From assembly GCF_000247695.1 (NCBI RefSeq), contig NW_004624801.1, forward strand, positions 5,579,933 to 5,643,932: a stretch of DNA of 64,000 bases. Reading direction: 5' to 3'. Positions within the stretch are counted from its first letter, which is position 1; every line of letters starts with the position of its first letter. Positions 1-12,313 of the stretch are shown here, in pieces. The DNA is from Heterocephalus glaber (Eukaryota > Chordata > Mammalia > Rodentia > Bathyergidae). The notes under the pieces are model-generated. The model saw nothing but the letters and a program-made list of their open reading frames with translations, was not told the DNA's origin and did not search any database. The position numbers and the translations under genes were made by a program.

Positions 1-106
1 GCCAAGACTATGGAAATTGGCCTAATTTTTATCCCTCTAATGTTTGGAGTTATGGATCATTGCAAGGTCCCCCATTTGGGAGTTTGAAGAAAAGATGGTA
101 ACTCCA

Positions 107-204
107 GGGCCAAGGATTTAGCTCAGTGGTTCCACTGCCTGCCTTGCAAGCACAAGGTCCCAGGTTCTATCTCTGGTATCAAAAAAAAAAAAAAAAAAAA
201 AAAA
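107..204 (+). mobile_element. ID-like SINE
   Basis: tRNA-like promoter boxes (tttagctcagtgg and the B box) ending in ggtatc plus A24; flanked by gtaactccag duplications. Confidence 0.9.
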
Positions 205-448
205 GTAACTCCAGACCCACTTGTGTAGGGAGCTTTAGGTCTTGTCCATCAGCCGGGGTGCCAGAGACTAGACTCTGCGGGGGCTCAATTTGCTGTAAAC
301 CGAAGAAGAGGTCAGAGGGGTGGCAGCTAAGTATCTACAGGAAGCTGAAGGCTTTGGCACTTTCATTCCATCACTTTTTCTCTAACTTCAAGTTTCTGGT
401 CTTCCCTCCTGAGGAAGCACCCTGTCCCTTGTATGCTCTGATTCCTCA

Positions 449-462
449 ACAGAAGGTGGCGC
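449..462 (+). promoter_or_regulatory. CTCF-type motif candidate, imperfect
   Basis: acagaaggtggcgc matches the CTCF core CCASTAGRKGGCRS at 12 of 14 positions. Sequence match only; occupancy unknown. Confidence 0.25.
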
Positions 463-1000
463 TGCTGTCCTAGAAAAAGTCAGACTAGTAGTAGCAGTCT
501 TGCGGCTCTTGTCTACAGGGAAGGGGCTCCTGGTGGATCAAGTGTTTCCTCCATTTGTTTTCCCTTGCCATATGAGTGTCCCTCTTTGCCACTCTCCTCT
601 GTCCATGTTTTACCTTGGTTGCCCTGGAACATTTTCCCTTGTTTATTTTTTTCTCCACTCCTACAGTTCCTGTGGATGGAGGTATTTCCACTCACTGACT
701 GTCCCTGACACACCCTTCCTTTGAAAACAACCATAAGGATTGATGACTTGGAGCAAGAAGGATGGAGCAGCTTTGTTGCCAGCTGGCTGGATGGGACTGG
801 GATTGCCGGCTCCCTGAGGTCTCGTGGTCCAGGCTCTGATCTAGGAAAAGAATCCTCCTGGCCCAAGGAGCAAGCATCTGTAAAAACAAAAGAGGGGGTC
901 AAGGAGGTAACATAGTTGGGGAATAATTGTTCTGGCTTTTTTTTAAAGGCATCCATGACCCCAGTTAAAGTAAAGAAAGCATTTTTAAAATTCTTGGAGA

Positions 1001-1192
1001 ACAGGCACAGTGGCTCACACCCGTGATCCCAGCTGCTGAAGAGGCTGAGGCAGGAGGATCAAAAGTTTGAGCCCAGCCCAATTTAGCAAGACCCTGTCTC
1101 AAAATTTTTAAAAATAGGGAGGGCTAAGGATGTAGCCCTGTGGAAGAGCAATTGGCTTCCCTGCATGAAGCCCTGGGTTCAATCCCCCCTAC
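1001..1192 (+). mobile_element. B1-dID composite SINE
   Basis: A 7SL-like left part (ggctgaggcaggaggatc) ending ccctgtctcaaaa, joined to a diverged ID part (gatgtagccctgtgg..gggttcaatccc). Confidence 0.8.
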
Positions 1193-1550
1193 TTTGGAGC
1201 AGGGGATTCTTACAGGCCAAAAGGACTACAGAAATGTGGAGTTTACAACTTCAAGCCTGGCTAGCTGTGGACAGAAGACTTGGGTGGCACCTTGGCTTGG
1301 CTTCTACCTACATAACCTGCAGTCCACTCCACCCTGTGTGTGAAGTCAGGGTTGGGATACCTCCTTTGCAGGGTAGCTGAGTCAGCGATGTGAGATAATG
1401 TATGTGAAAGTGCTTCTCAGGGAGAAATGAACTAGTGAGCAGTGAGTGGCCTTTTCAGCATAGCTGTGTCTAATTATATGCCCTCATCTTGCAGGTCAGA
1501 AGTTGCCTCATTTTCTCAGCATACCACCAGTAGTATCTCAGTAGTTTTTC

Positions 1551-1643
1551 TTGTCTTTTTTTTTTTTTGGTACTGGGGATAGAACTCGGGTCCTTGTGCT
1601 TGTGCAGCAGGTGGCGAAACCACTGAGCTAAATCCCTGGCCCT
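1551..1643 (-). mobile_element. ID-like SINE, young-looking
   Basis: Reverse ID with T tail, flanked by ctcagtagtttttc on both sides. Confidence 0.92.
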
Positions 1644-2650
1644 TCTCAGTAGTTTTTCACAGAGTCCCTATGCCAGAGAAATACCTAACAATCCTGTTTT
1701 GTAGGTAATTAGCTCCAAACAATAATCATTACTAGCCTAACAATTCAGTCACTTCTTGAAAAAATACATGTATTAGTGTGGTATCTGATAGATGTTATAT
1801 AATGCTGTACTTCCTGTGAAATTTTTTTATATTGTGTATCACCTTTGTGAAATTTCCTGTGGTGCCCTGAGGTGCCTTGTTGCACAGTTTGAGAACTGCA
1901 GTGGTAGATGACCTTGAGGTTGGGCCAGGGTGTGGTTTAAGTCCTCACATACCCTCTCCTGAGGCCCAGCTCTGCCAAGTGATTAGTTTTCTGCCTCAGG
2001 TAGCTGTCTGACCTACCCTGAAGAAGGTCAGGTTTCTTAGATGCTACATTGTTGACTCAGTCTAGATGAAGGATTTGTATTAAGCAGATCTGACTCAATA
2101 ATTCCCTCATTCTTCTCCACTCTCAAGTCCTCATTATTTTTTATCTTTTGAAATATCAAGATTCAAAGATCTAGAAACTGAAAACTCCCTAAGGAGCTTC
2201 TTTGCAAAGAATTTGTTGTTCACCACTGGTTTTAGAATTTTCAGGAACCTGCCAGCAGCTGTATGTGGGCAGCACTGTGGGTTGTGATCTTATATTCTGT
2301 TTACTGACCACAGAAGTTCAGACACTGTGGAATCTGTGCCAGCTCCTGCAGGGTCTCTGCAGAGCAGTTTTCCTGCTTGGACTCTGGTGTGCTTGTTGTA
2401 GCTCCCAGCTCTGAAGTTCAAAGGAAGATGCTGGAATTCTCATGAACAAGTAGCATAGGGTTCTAGTCATCCCAATATTAAGAGTACAGGTGGGGTGAGA
2501 TGGGATGCGATAGGAGCTGTGTGCTGTGGGTGTTTTGCACCATTGGAAACAGATCGTTTGTGTGCCTTTGTTGACGCACTTCTGGACAGTCCAGAGAACT
2601 ACAGATTACTTTTCAGGGCAGAGAGCAAAAGTTATCTCTTAGAACTTAAG

Positions 2651-2766
2651 TTTGGACAGGGTCTCACTGAGTTCCTAAATTGCCCAGATTGGGCTTGAAC
2701 TCAATGATTCTCCTACCTCAGTCTCCCAGAGTGCAAGTTTTACAGGTGTGTGCCACCAGGCTTGGT
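2651..2766 (-). mobile_element. B1-type SINE
   Basis: Reverse 7SL-like monomer (ctacctcagtctcccagag, acaggtgtgtgccacc). Confidence 0.8.
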
Positions 2767-3021
2767 TCATTCTTTCATCTTTCTTTTTATGTTTGCCCAA
2801 TAATAGCATATATATTTGCATTCATTTTTGTCTCCATGTTCAATGTTGCTACAGTCAGTAATATTAGCAGAATGATGCAAATAAACAATTTAAAGTGAAA
2901 TACGTATGAATTGTATGATATGTGAGGTAAAGCTGATGTAAGAAAAAATATTTTTACTGAGAGTGTTAAATTTTCTAAATATTTCAAATGTGGAATAAAA
3001 ATTTTTTTCAGGAAAACTTCA

Positions 3022-3108
3022 GGGCCAGGGATTTAGCTCAGCGGTTCCACTGCCAGCCTTGCAAGTGCAAGGACCCGAATTTGATCCCTGGTACCAAAAA
3101 AAAAAAAA
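3022..3108 (+). mobile_element. ID-like SINE
   Basis: Complete, ends ggtacc plus A tail; first of two tandem copies. Confidence 0.9.
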
Positions 3109-3117
3109 TAGAATTTT

Positions 3118-3224
3118 GGGCTGGGGATTTAGCTCGGTGGTTCTGTCGCCTGCCTTGCAAGCGCAAGGACCTGAATTCGATCCCTGGTACCAAAAAAAAA
3201 GAAAAGAAAAGGAAAGGAAAGGAA
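3118..3224 (+). mobile_element. ID-like SINE
   Basis: Second tandem copy, with a GAAAA-rich tail. Confidence 0.9.
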
Positions 3225-3258
3225 AACTTCAAAAAAACAACAAAAAAGAAAAACTTCA

Positions 3259-3384
3259 GAGACAGGTGTGGTTACACACACCTGTAATCCCAGCACTCAG
3301 GAAGCTGAGGCAGGAGGATCACCGTGAGTTCAAGGCCAGTCTGGACTACATTGCAAGACCCTGTCTCAGAAAGAAAAAGAAAAC
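3259..3384 (+). mobile_element. B1 SINE
   Basis: Full 7SL-type body with cctgtaatcccagcactcag and an A-rich tail. Confidence 0.88.
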
Positions 3385-3531
3385 CTCATTGAGATCCAAT
3401 TCTTGTTCTAGTAGTAATGCTAACATTAGCACCATGCTTTTTCACATCAGTTTCTTCCAACTCATAATTTTCTTTAGCTACACAGATTAAATCCAGAATT
3501 AGTACATTATAGTAGCCAAACCTGAATACAC

Positions 3532-3581
3532 TTTTTTTTTTCGGTACCAGGGATTTCAACCCTGAGCTAAATCCCTGGCCC
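3532..3581 (-). mobile_element. ID-like SINE, internally deleted
   Basis: Only the two ends (ggtaccaggga and tgagctaaatccctggcc) remain, flanked by cctgaataca duplications. Confidence 0.8.
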
Positions 3582-4141
3582 ACCTGAATACATTTTTATA
3601 GTTGTTATTGAGTAAAATACTATGCATATAGTTTCTGTCCAGTGATATTCTGTGTTGGACCAGTAACCTGTTGTGTTCCTGTCAGATGAGAAGAAATAAC
3701 CCATCCTTTAAAGCTCCAGCTCTCATTAAAAATCCACATGGGTGTTCACACAGGAAGAGCGGAGTACTTAAATAGGGTTCAGGATTTGGTGGCTTTTCTT
3801 CTGTGAGTCCCCGGAAGTGTCTAGGCTGAGGGCAGAGTGGCAGCACCCACTGTTTGTGTGATTAAGTCCAGGGCCAGCCCTTCCGCTCCAGTCCACTCAG
3901 ATGTTAGTCACTGGGGCACCATGAATTTGGGAGTGGTTTCCCCGATCCTCATAGCTGGAAGGTAGTAAATCTGGCCAGCTAGAGTCATTCCTGGATAGTA
4001 TTTTTTCTTTTTGCTGTTTGATATTAGCCTATCCCTGATTTAACTAGCTACTTTATAGAAACTGTTGCTGTTTGCAGCCTCTTGTCTTAAGGGAGGAGGT
4101 GTTACTGGTCTTTGGGGTCACAGAGGCTTCAGTTTGGATTT

Positions 4142-4294
4142 CTTTTTTAGTTTTTTGAAACAGGCTCTCACTATGTAGTTCATGCTGGGTTCTAACTCTC
4201 TATGTAGTCAAGGCTGGCCTCAAAATTTGCAGCAATCCTCCTCCCTCAGCCTCCCGAGTGGTGGGATTACAGGCATGAGCCACCAAGCCTGGCT
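4142..4294 (-). mobile_element. B1 SINE with internal duplication
   Basis: Reverse B1 with two ctatgtagt segments, the rodent B1 tandem duplication. Confidence 0.88.
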
Positions 4295-5103
4295 AGTTTA
4301 AATTTCTACATTGCCATTGGCTACAAACTGCTTCGTCATGTTTTACCTCAGTTTACTTCTCTGTAAAAGAGATATAATACTGTCTGCCTTGCAGGGATAT
4401 TATAAGACTCAAATAATGAATGTTAGTTTTTAGTGTGTTCTGTTTCCAGTGTGGAAGGAAGGCTTGGCCCCTCCATCTTGGTTTGGTGTCCCACCTACTC
4501 CTACCATATGTTCTTTCTCCCCTGCCCTATAATCCTTTGGGTGCTGATTAGAGAAAAAAGTCACAGCACGACTCAGCTAGGACCAAAGAAGGAAATGACC
4601 CTTGACCACTGCTGTTTTCTGTGAGGCACCTATCCTCATTGGAAATTGTAATGTGACTTTTGAACTATTAAGAATGCCCGAGCCTACCTGGTGCTTACCT
4701 GGTCTTAGCATAATGAATGGCCTTCTTTAGGCTTTTCCTCAACAGACCAGGGCTGTCCTTGCAGAAGTGGAATTTCTAGAAGTACACAGAGTGGATATGC
4801 TCAGGAGAACCCATCCGAGGCTGGGTCCTAGGGTTCTGCATGGGTAGTGACCTGATTTGAGCAGCAGAAAGAACAGAGACAAAGTGCAGGCCACAGAAGT
4901 CACTCCTGTTGTCCACAGTGAAAGAAATCCAAGCCAGATGCTTTGTCCTGCCACCTCCCAAAGGCCTTGCTAAATCTTAAGCTCAACTTTTCAGGTAGAA
5001 GCACTGTAATTGCTTGAAGTTGTGATCTCTTGCAAAGGGGAAGAACAACCATTATTCTCTCCTACCTCTCTCTTGGCTCTACCACACTGCTAGAGGGGCC
5101 TTC

Positions 5104-5200
5104 TTTTTTTTTTTTTTTTTTTTTTTTTGTACCAGGGATTAAACTCAGGACCTTGCACTTTCAAGGCAGGTGCTGTGCCACTGAGCTAAATCCTCGGCCC
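5104..5200 (-). mobile_element. ID-like SINE
   Basis: 25-base T run, then gtaccagggattaaactc and the A box complement. Confidence 0.9.
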
Positions 5201-5572
5201 TCAGAGGGGACTTCTTGACGGCACTTGCTCCAGGTAAACTGAAGCTGAGACTTCCAGAAGCCCTACCCTACTCCCCCATGGTTCTGGAGCTGAGAAGGAA
5301 GCACTGCATGCCAGGTCTGCCCTCCTGTGTGCCATGCAAGCCCCAACATACCTCTGCTTTCAGGGCCAGATGCCGTGGATTGCTAACCAAGGTGTGGCAA
5401 GGCTCCTCCTTCCCCAGCTGGGACTCATCTTTTTGAAATTATATGATGCAGTAAACTTTCTGTCCTTGGAGATCTAGTACTTCCCATCTTCATTCTGCTT
5501 TAATTGTTCTTTGAAAGGCTGCTCTGTGATTTCTGAGTTTGATGGGATTTTGTTCCTTTGTATTCCTAACAT

Positions 5573-5666
5573 TTTGTTTTGTTTTTTGAGATAGGGTATC
5601 ACTATGTAGTCCAGGCTGGCCTCCTACACAGCAATCCTCCTGCCTCAGCCTCCCAAATGCTGTACT
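5573..5666 (-). mobile_element. B1 SINE, truncated
   Basis: Reverse B1 lacking the 5' end. Confidence 0.8.
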
Positions 5667-6359
5667 CCTAACTTCAGAGTTAGGTAAATTTTTCCCCAGC
5701 CATGCCTAAAGATACTGGCTTTCCTTGGATACTAGGATAGTGAATTCTCCTTCCTTACCAATATGTAGATGATGATCAGTTGCTTGGTTTCAAGCAACTC
5801 AGACATATTTGGCCTGATGGTGCTAACCTAATACTTCTGGGTGGTACTGACCCTCTCTGATGGGATAATGCTTTTGTAATTTGGTGACTATGTAGAGCTG
5901 TGTTTCACAGACTTCACTTTGGCATTTTCAGGTCCTAGAGCTGTCTCCTTTGTCCTTGAGTGGCTATAAGCTTCTTTCCTCGAAAATACTAGCTTAAAGC
6001 CTTCGCGACACTGTTGTTGTGGGAAGCCTTAAAGGAAATGAAGTATGGCTGGGCCCTCCCACCAAGAATTTGATTCCTGCCTTGGTGTAGTACATACTCT
6101 GTACCCAGATATAACCCACCCTGAAACTCCATCAATTTGGTGACAGTGAAATGGCCCTGACCATCCTCTACAACTATCAAGAAACCAAAAATCCTTTGCG
6201 TCTGGATTCGAATGTAGATGAAACTTGAAACAGTCAGATAACAAAAGTCTCCCCTTTGGGAAGGGCTCTGGGCCAGGCTTTTGCATTTATGTTGAAGTCT
6301 GGTTGGTTCCAACACATTTCAGGTGGCAGAACATTCTCAGTCAGGCTGAACCACATTGC

Positions 6360-6443
6360 TTTTTTCTTTTGGTACCGGGGATCGAACTTGGGACCTTCTT
6401 CTTGCAAGGCAGGAGGCAGAACCACTGAGCTAAATCCCTGGCC
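6360..6443 (-). mobile_element. ID-like SINE
   Basis: Complete; flanked by ccacattgct duplications. Confidence 0.92.
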
Positions 6444-7081
6444 CCACATTGCTTTATTTTAACCAAACTTTTCAAATAGAAAGAGGCTATTTTCTTCCCC
6501 CCTCCCTGCCTTTTCGTACATCCACAGCACCAGTCCTAGAGCTGGCTTACTTTGTCTTGGCAGACTCCTGTTTAACCCTTCTGGTAGAAGTTGAGCCTTC
6601 CTGTCGGTAGGCTGTCTGGGAGCAAAGGCAATTCCAGTGCATCCAGAGCAGCCCCACCAACTTCCGCCCATTTTTCTGATAAGTGCAGTGTTTCCATCCC
6701 TGGGCAGGCAGTGTGCCCATGGCAGTGGCCCAGTCCTGGCCCACAGGATACAACTGAAGGAAATGAGCTAGTGATGGGCTTTCTCCAGGGCTGTTCTGCA
6801 TGTGGGAGCAGCAACTGGACCGTGAGGGGGGAATGTTCCCACACTGCACTGGGTTCTGTGACTTCGCTGACAGGTCTCCCTTCACACCCCCAACCATGAC
6901 TTGACACTCATTCTGTTATCCCCAAGAGGGGACACCATGCCACTCAGGACATCCCAGTCCTGAAGCAGCAGTTTTGTCTGGTGGTTCAGAGCACAGTTCC
7001 CTGGGGCTGTCATGAAAATTTAATATGAGATCATTGATTAAGAGGTTAGAATAATACCTAAAGTAGTTCCCCTAGATTGAA

Positions 7082-7170
7082 TTTTTTTTTTTTTTTTTGG
7101 TACCGGGGATCGAACTCGGGTCCTTGCGCTTGCGCAGCAGGCGGTGAAACCACTGAGCTAAATCCTCGGC
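7082..7170 (-). mobile_element. ID-like SINE
   Basis: Complete; flanked by attgaatttt duplications. Confidence 0.92.
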
Positions 7171-7289
7171 ATTGAATTTTTGTATTTTATCCCCAGGGTT
7201 TGGCCTGTTGCCTGGAATATAATAAGTGCTCAGTAAATTATTTGTGGAATAAATAAGGTAACTGTACAATAATTCTTTGTATGTGTGTG

Positions 7290-7408
7290 TGGAGTCTGGC
7301 TGTGCTGTGCTAACTCGTTTCAAACTCCTACCAGTAGGCTCCAGCGATCCTCCCATTTCAGCCTTCCAAGTAGCTGGGACAACAGACATGTGCCATCACA
7401 CCTGGCTT
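7290..7408 (-). mobile_element. Old 7SL monomer (FLAM/B1-like)
   Basis: Diverged reverse copy with agtagctgggacaacagac, closer to an early 7SL monomer than to rodent B1. Confidence 0.6.
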
Positions 7409-8020
7409 AGTTCTGTCTTTTTGTCCGAGTCTTTAGGTGCCTCATGCCCAGAGATTTGAAAGAGAGTACAGAAGGAAAGGCAAAGAATTTGGTTTTTTAA
7501 GTTGTTCTTGATTTAGTATTAGTGCCCACCCCACCTCCTCCCTATCCCAGCTCAGCCTTTTTATTGCAAGTCCAATCTTCTTTGTTAGCTCATCTTCTGC
7601 TACCTCCTTCTGGTTTCAGTGACCCACATATTGAAACTGACTGGAGTTACACAGGTTTGGAGATTGGAGGTTGTTTACTACACTGACCATTTCATGATTA
7701 ACTTTAACCATGAAACCCTGCACAGGAGTAAAGAAAAACTGATGAGACAAAAATAGAATCAGACAGATGCCAGCATTTGAGTACCTCCTCTGGCCAGGCA
7801 CTGACCATGCCAGGCAGTAGACGGGACAGCACCAAGCAAAGCAGTGTATCTCTAGTGGCCAGGGAGTTGGGGGTAGAGGGAGCTTCCTTGGGCTGAGGTC
7901 TGGGTCTGCACAGGGCTTACTAGGCAAAAGCAGTCAGGGAGCAGGCATTGCAGACATCTGGTATGGAGAAAGGAGGAAAGAACTAATAGCAGAGCCTCAG
8001 AGCCTTGGTAAACATTTGAC

Positions 8021-8103
8021 TTTTTTTTTGGTACTGGGGATTGAACTCGGGTCGTTGTGCTTGCTCAGCAGGCGGCGAAACCACTGAGCTAAATCCCCAG
8101 CCC
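8021..8103 (-). mobile_element. ID-like SINE
   Basis: Complete reverse copy with a short T tail. Confidence 0.9.
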
Positions 8104-9947
8104 AAAACATGGACTTTTAAGTAGATATTCTGCTTATTAAGTGAGGAACCATTAGAACTTTACAATTGTGTGAGCTCTCACAGGTCTGAGAATATAAAGT
8201 TTGGCTGGTATCAGTTTACCATGTTACTGTATATTGTCCAACCAAAAAAACCCAGTCAGCATGCTTGTTCCTGGCCTTGGCCGAGATTGCCCTGTGCTTT
8301 GCTCAGAGTGGTTTCTCTGTACCTGAAAGCTAGGAAGAAAACATGACATGTAGATTGGCAGACTCCAGAACCCAGAGGCTCTCAGTTTTATGACTTAAGT
8401 TTGTCTCTGGAGCTTGTGCATGTTTTCTGGGCTGGTTTCAGGAAAGACTGAAAGCATTGTTGGCCGTAAATAAACCTCCATTCTCTCTGTGAAGACCTAC
8501 TACTTCTCAGGTCCCAACTCACATGGCAGCTCCTCTAGCTTTGTGGATTCATATTGTTTCTATTTCCTTCCTGTGCCACAGTAAGCTTCATTGGTGGCTG
8601 GGCTTTTGTCTTCTCTGCAGGAGGACCCACATTCCAGGTTCTATAACTCCTGAGAATAGTGGGGACCCTGTCACTGACCTACAGGCATAGCTAGTCCATT
8701 CTTTTTTAACAAATCCCAGTCGCAATTAAGAAACCAAATCGGCAGGTTCCCTGGAACTGTTCTCCAGCCTGCTGCAGCCCCTCAGTCTCAAGCAGAGGCA
8801 GAAGAGGAGGATGTGGACAGAAGAGGAGTCCTTGCCTCTGTTTGGTTTCTTTGACCAGCTCAGCTGTTCCTCCTCCCTCCTGTGTCTGCTCACATCTTCC
8901 TCATACACTGGGTAAGAATCCCTCAGCCTCTTCTGTCTCAGGGGTGTATACTGTTGCCTCCTTGTCTTGGGGCTGTGGGTTCCATGCCTCCTGGCTGACG
9001 CAAATGACTGTCTGCTAAATAGATCTCAAGCTGAGTTCATTATTTTTACCAACTAGAAGCCAGAGGGACGGATCTATACAAGTCAAGACAGGTGTCACCT
9101 GTGAATTTCAGAACATGGCTTTAGGGGAAGGAAAGAGGAAGAGTGGTTTCTTGTTGCTTTCTACTTGTGTCCTCATACTCCTCCTTCCCTCTTCCTGCCT
9201 GTTTAGGAGCATGGTGAAACTTTACAAGAGCAGGTTTTGTGACACTGATTTCTACACCATTATCGGTTTAATGATAGGAGCCTTTCTTCCATCTCCTTTT
9301 TCACGTTTGTTTTTACGTGTCATGGCTAGCTTCATGATGGCCATTGTGGATGCTCGATTCATTTTCATAATGATTTCTTAGTATCTGGCATGACCTGTAG
9401 AAAGACGTCTGTTCAGGTCTTTGTTTTTAGTGTGACATAGCCCCTGTCCCAGTTCTCTCCTCCTTGCCATTGGTGGTAGGGGTCTTTATGGTGTCGGTGT
9501 TGACAGTCGGAAAAGAGGCTGCTTTCGTTGAATAAAACTTGCTTGTTAGGTGTCCATGGCGCTGAGAAGCATCTTTGGAGTATTTGCCACCCTCTTCTGT
9601 GGTCTTCTGGCCATCGAGCTCTCCTGGATGTTGTTGAATCCGAACCCATCTCTGTTGAAGACTCAGCCCCTCACTTCCAGTGTGTGGGACAGGCTCGGAG
9701 TGAGGCTGCTGTGGGAGAGTGGGCATCTTAAGGAACAGAAGCACTTGGGTTGTCATCCTCGGGAGCAGCTCAGTGCCATGCCAGCGCCTGGGGCTCAGCT
9801 GACTCAGATCTAGCTTATTGATCTCAGGCGGAAGAGATACCTTGTAAAACAGGACAAGTGTGGCCAGCAGGAAGCAGAGATTCTCACTGTGGATCCTCCA
9901 GACCCTTCCAGCAGACTAGACTAGTAGGTGAATTGAAACCAACTGCC

Positions 9948-9950
<3 letters not shown>

Positions 9951-9988
<38 letters not shown>
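9951..9988 (+). repeat. (TG)19 microsatellite
   Basis: Uninterrupted dinucleotide run of 38 bases. Confidence 0.97.
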
Positions 9989-9990
<2 letters not shown>

Positions 9991-10321
9991 GGAGGATTAG
10001 AGTGAAGTGGGAAGCCAAGCCATAATGCGAAAGACTGTGATTTTTTTCCCCCCATCTTATCTTTTCTTCCAGAGACGTGACTAAACAACCACAGCTAAGC
10101 CAGCCAGACCCTTGTGAAATGCAAGAATCACCCTCTCATCACCACATACGTCCTGTCCCCTTCCATCTCCATGGTCACAAAAGCTATAAGAAACCACCTT
10201 CTGCCCTCTTACTGTAACCAGGGAGCCTCTGAAGTGGCAAATGTTTTTCCCTTTGAAGAGACATGGCTCGTTTGAAACCAACTTCCTATAATTCTGGGAT
10301 AGATACTGGATTAGTATGTCA

Positions 10322-10700
10322 GTAGACTTGAGGTCCTAACTACTCATGAGGCTGAAACAGGAGAATCACAAGTTCAAGACTATAGCTGGGCGTGGTGGTG
10401 CACACCTGTAATCCCAGCACTCAGGAGGCTGAGGCAGGAGGCTCGCCATGAGTTCAAGGCCAGCCTGGGCTACATAGTGAGTTCAAAGCCAGCCTAATCT
10501 ACATAGCAAGACCTTATCTCAAAAAAAAAAAAAAGTTCAGGGGCCGAGGAGGATTTAGCTCAGTGGTTCTGCCGCCTGCTTTGAAAGCAGAAGGTCTGGA
10601 GAAGGTCTGGAGTTCGATCCCTGGTACCAAAAAAAAAAAAAAAAAAAATTCAAGGCCAGCCCAGTCAATTTAGCAAAACCCTGTCTCAAAATAAAAAGTG
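10322..10700 (+). mobile_element. Nested SINEs: old 7SL element hosting a B1 and an ID
   Basis: Outer halves 10322-10383 and 10649-10700; inner B1 with internal duplication 10384-10534; ID 10540-10648. All plus strand. Confidence 0.8.
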
Positions 10701-12270
10701 CATACACACACACTCTCATTCCAGTGAATATAGAACCTCCTCTCACAGCTCTGCATCTCTGTCCATCAAAGGAGCTTGAAAAGGTACAGGCCTTGGTGAA
10801 CAGCAAATTTAGAACCCTTAGAGAGTTCATAGGTCACTCTCCACTATTACCAGTCAGCTGGCTAGGGGGAGAGAAGATACACTCAGCTGATGCTTTCCCA
10901 TAATTAGCACCCAGAAAGCTGTTGCTTAGAGGCAAAATGGGAGGGAATTTTTACAGTCCCATGTTTTGTTACTGACTGGCTCTTTAACAGAGTCACTGCT
11001 ACAAAGAGATTGTTGTTGGTCCCCTCAGATACTGGCAGTCTCTATAGAACAGTTGATTTATGAATCCAACCTGAACTTGACCAGGCAACCCTCCAGGCCT
11101 GCCTCCCACTCCTTCTCTACCTCAGCCCAGTGCAAGCCTCCACTTTGCCCACCTGATTGGCAGGGGGTAGATGGCTAAAAGGGATGGGTTGCTAAGCAGC
11201 CTGGCTTCAACATTATGTCCTTGCAGTTTGAATGAATAGCTGCAGTGTTCAGTAGAGATGGAGGACTTTTGGCCTCTGATTAGGAGGGACTTTTGGGGGA
11301 AGGAGGCTAAGAACTTCTAGTCTGGTTTTGGCATGGGACCATGGCTGGAAGTGAATTTGATAACCCCCCTCACACTTTCCCTCTTGAGATGTGGTTTGAT
11401 GCAGCAGCATTTCTTCATGTAAGTGAAGCCCAGAGCTCTGTGGCTGTTTTTCTGTGAAGATCTTGTTGCAGAGTTGTTACTGTCTTAGCTCCTCCCTCAC
11501 CAAGCAAAGGGAAAGGAAATAAGATCCAACAACTTTCTGCAAACCTAGCTTTTACCATTCTGATCATTAGTTTGAGGTGGCACTTGAGATCTCTGATCTT
11601 AGTGCATTTTAGAGAAGCAGGTATATTCTTGCCATTTTACATTTGGAGCAACAGAGGAAGGGATGTAGAGAGTCGAGAGTCAGGGAGACCAAAGAGAGGC
11701 TGCCTTGAGCCGGGCACCTTTTCTGTCACCTCCGAGGTGTGCTGTATGCATGCTTTGCAGTTCCGTGTACTGTCCCTTTGTCCTTATGATAAAGTCCCTC
11801 CTCTTAAACTAGACATAAGAAAACTTCCTCAGGAACAGGTAATCTCGTTTTGGTCTTGACAGTCAGATGTTATGCGGGGTCCCCCTTGCTTCCTCTGTGC
11901 TGGCAGTTAAGGTGTGCTCTGGGGCACTGACCAGCCACACTTCCTGGACCCAGGGGAACAGCAAGCAAGGTGCAGGTCACACAGGTGGCCAGGGCAGGAT
12001 CCCCGCCAGCTGGTCTCCTTGGCCTCAGTTGGTACTGGTACCTGCTGGAGGCCGTGGGAGAAAGCTCATAGGCTCCGGTATCCAGCTGCTGTGATGGGGG
12101 AGAAGGGGTAGGAGGCTCTAGGGTCCCAGGAGTCCCCAAGGCACTGCTCACCACGCTCGCGCTGGCAGTGCTTTTTCCTCTTCCATAAAACCCCCAGGTG
12201 TCTCAGTGAAAACAGTAACTGTGGCTCGGGAGCCCACTCTTACCTCTGTGTGTTTCTTTCTCTTTGACAG

Positions 12271-12313
12271 GATAATACAGAAGTAGAGAAGCGAGATCCC
12301 CAGGAGTTAGTGG
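12271..12313 (+). CDS. SAP30BP: SAP30BP coding exon a
   Basis: The acceptor is tctttgacag and the donor is gtaagt. Starting in phase 0 it encodes DNTEVEKRDPQELV plus one base of the next codon. Human has A where this has V at the fifth residue (from memory). Confidence 0.95.

Larger units (their letters stand above)
1..12270 (+). other. SAP30BP: SAP30BP intron upstream of the first visible coding exon
   Basis: No exon, RNA gene or conserved coding frame was found here. I looked for the acidic SAP30BP exons (GEDDFSRLGGDEDGYEEEEDE type sequence) and did not see them, so this stretch is read as one intron. It holds the SINEs listed separately. The longer stretches without a recognised repeat are 205-1000, 1644-2650, 3582-4141, 5667-6359, 6444-7081, 8104-9950 and 10701-12270; I see nothing definite in them beyond ordinary unique intron sequence. 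Confidence 0.75.

Noticed and set aside
107..204. tRNA-like A and B boxes that could be read as tRNA genes (also at many other places)
   Set aside because: They belong to ID-type SINEs: followed by an A tail, flanked by target duplications, and no cloverleaf acceptor pairing.
6572..6907. Overlapping open frames on both strands in SAP30BP intron
   Set aside because: Chance frames in moderately GC-rich unique sequence; no recognisable protein.
9115..9381. 88-codon frame with a hydrophobic, membrane-like translation
   Set aside because: Single short frame in intron with no family match, no promoter and no conservation evidence.
9951..9988. (TG)19 considered as a Z-DNA regulatory element
   Set aside because: Common microsatellite; nothing nearby supports regulation.
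1..12270. Search for the 5' acidic exons of SAP30BP
   Set aside because: No sequence encoding the acidic N-terminal blocks was found, so they are taken to be upstream of the window.
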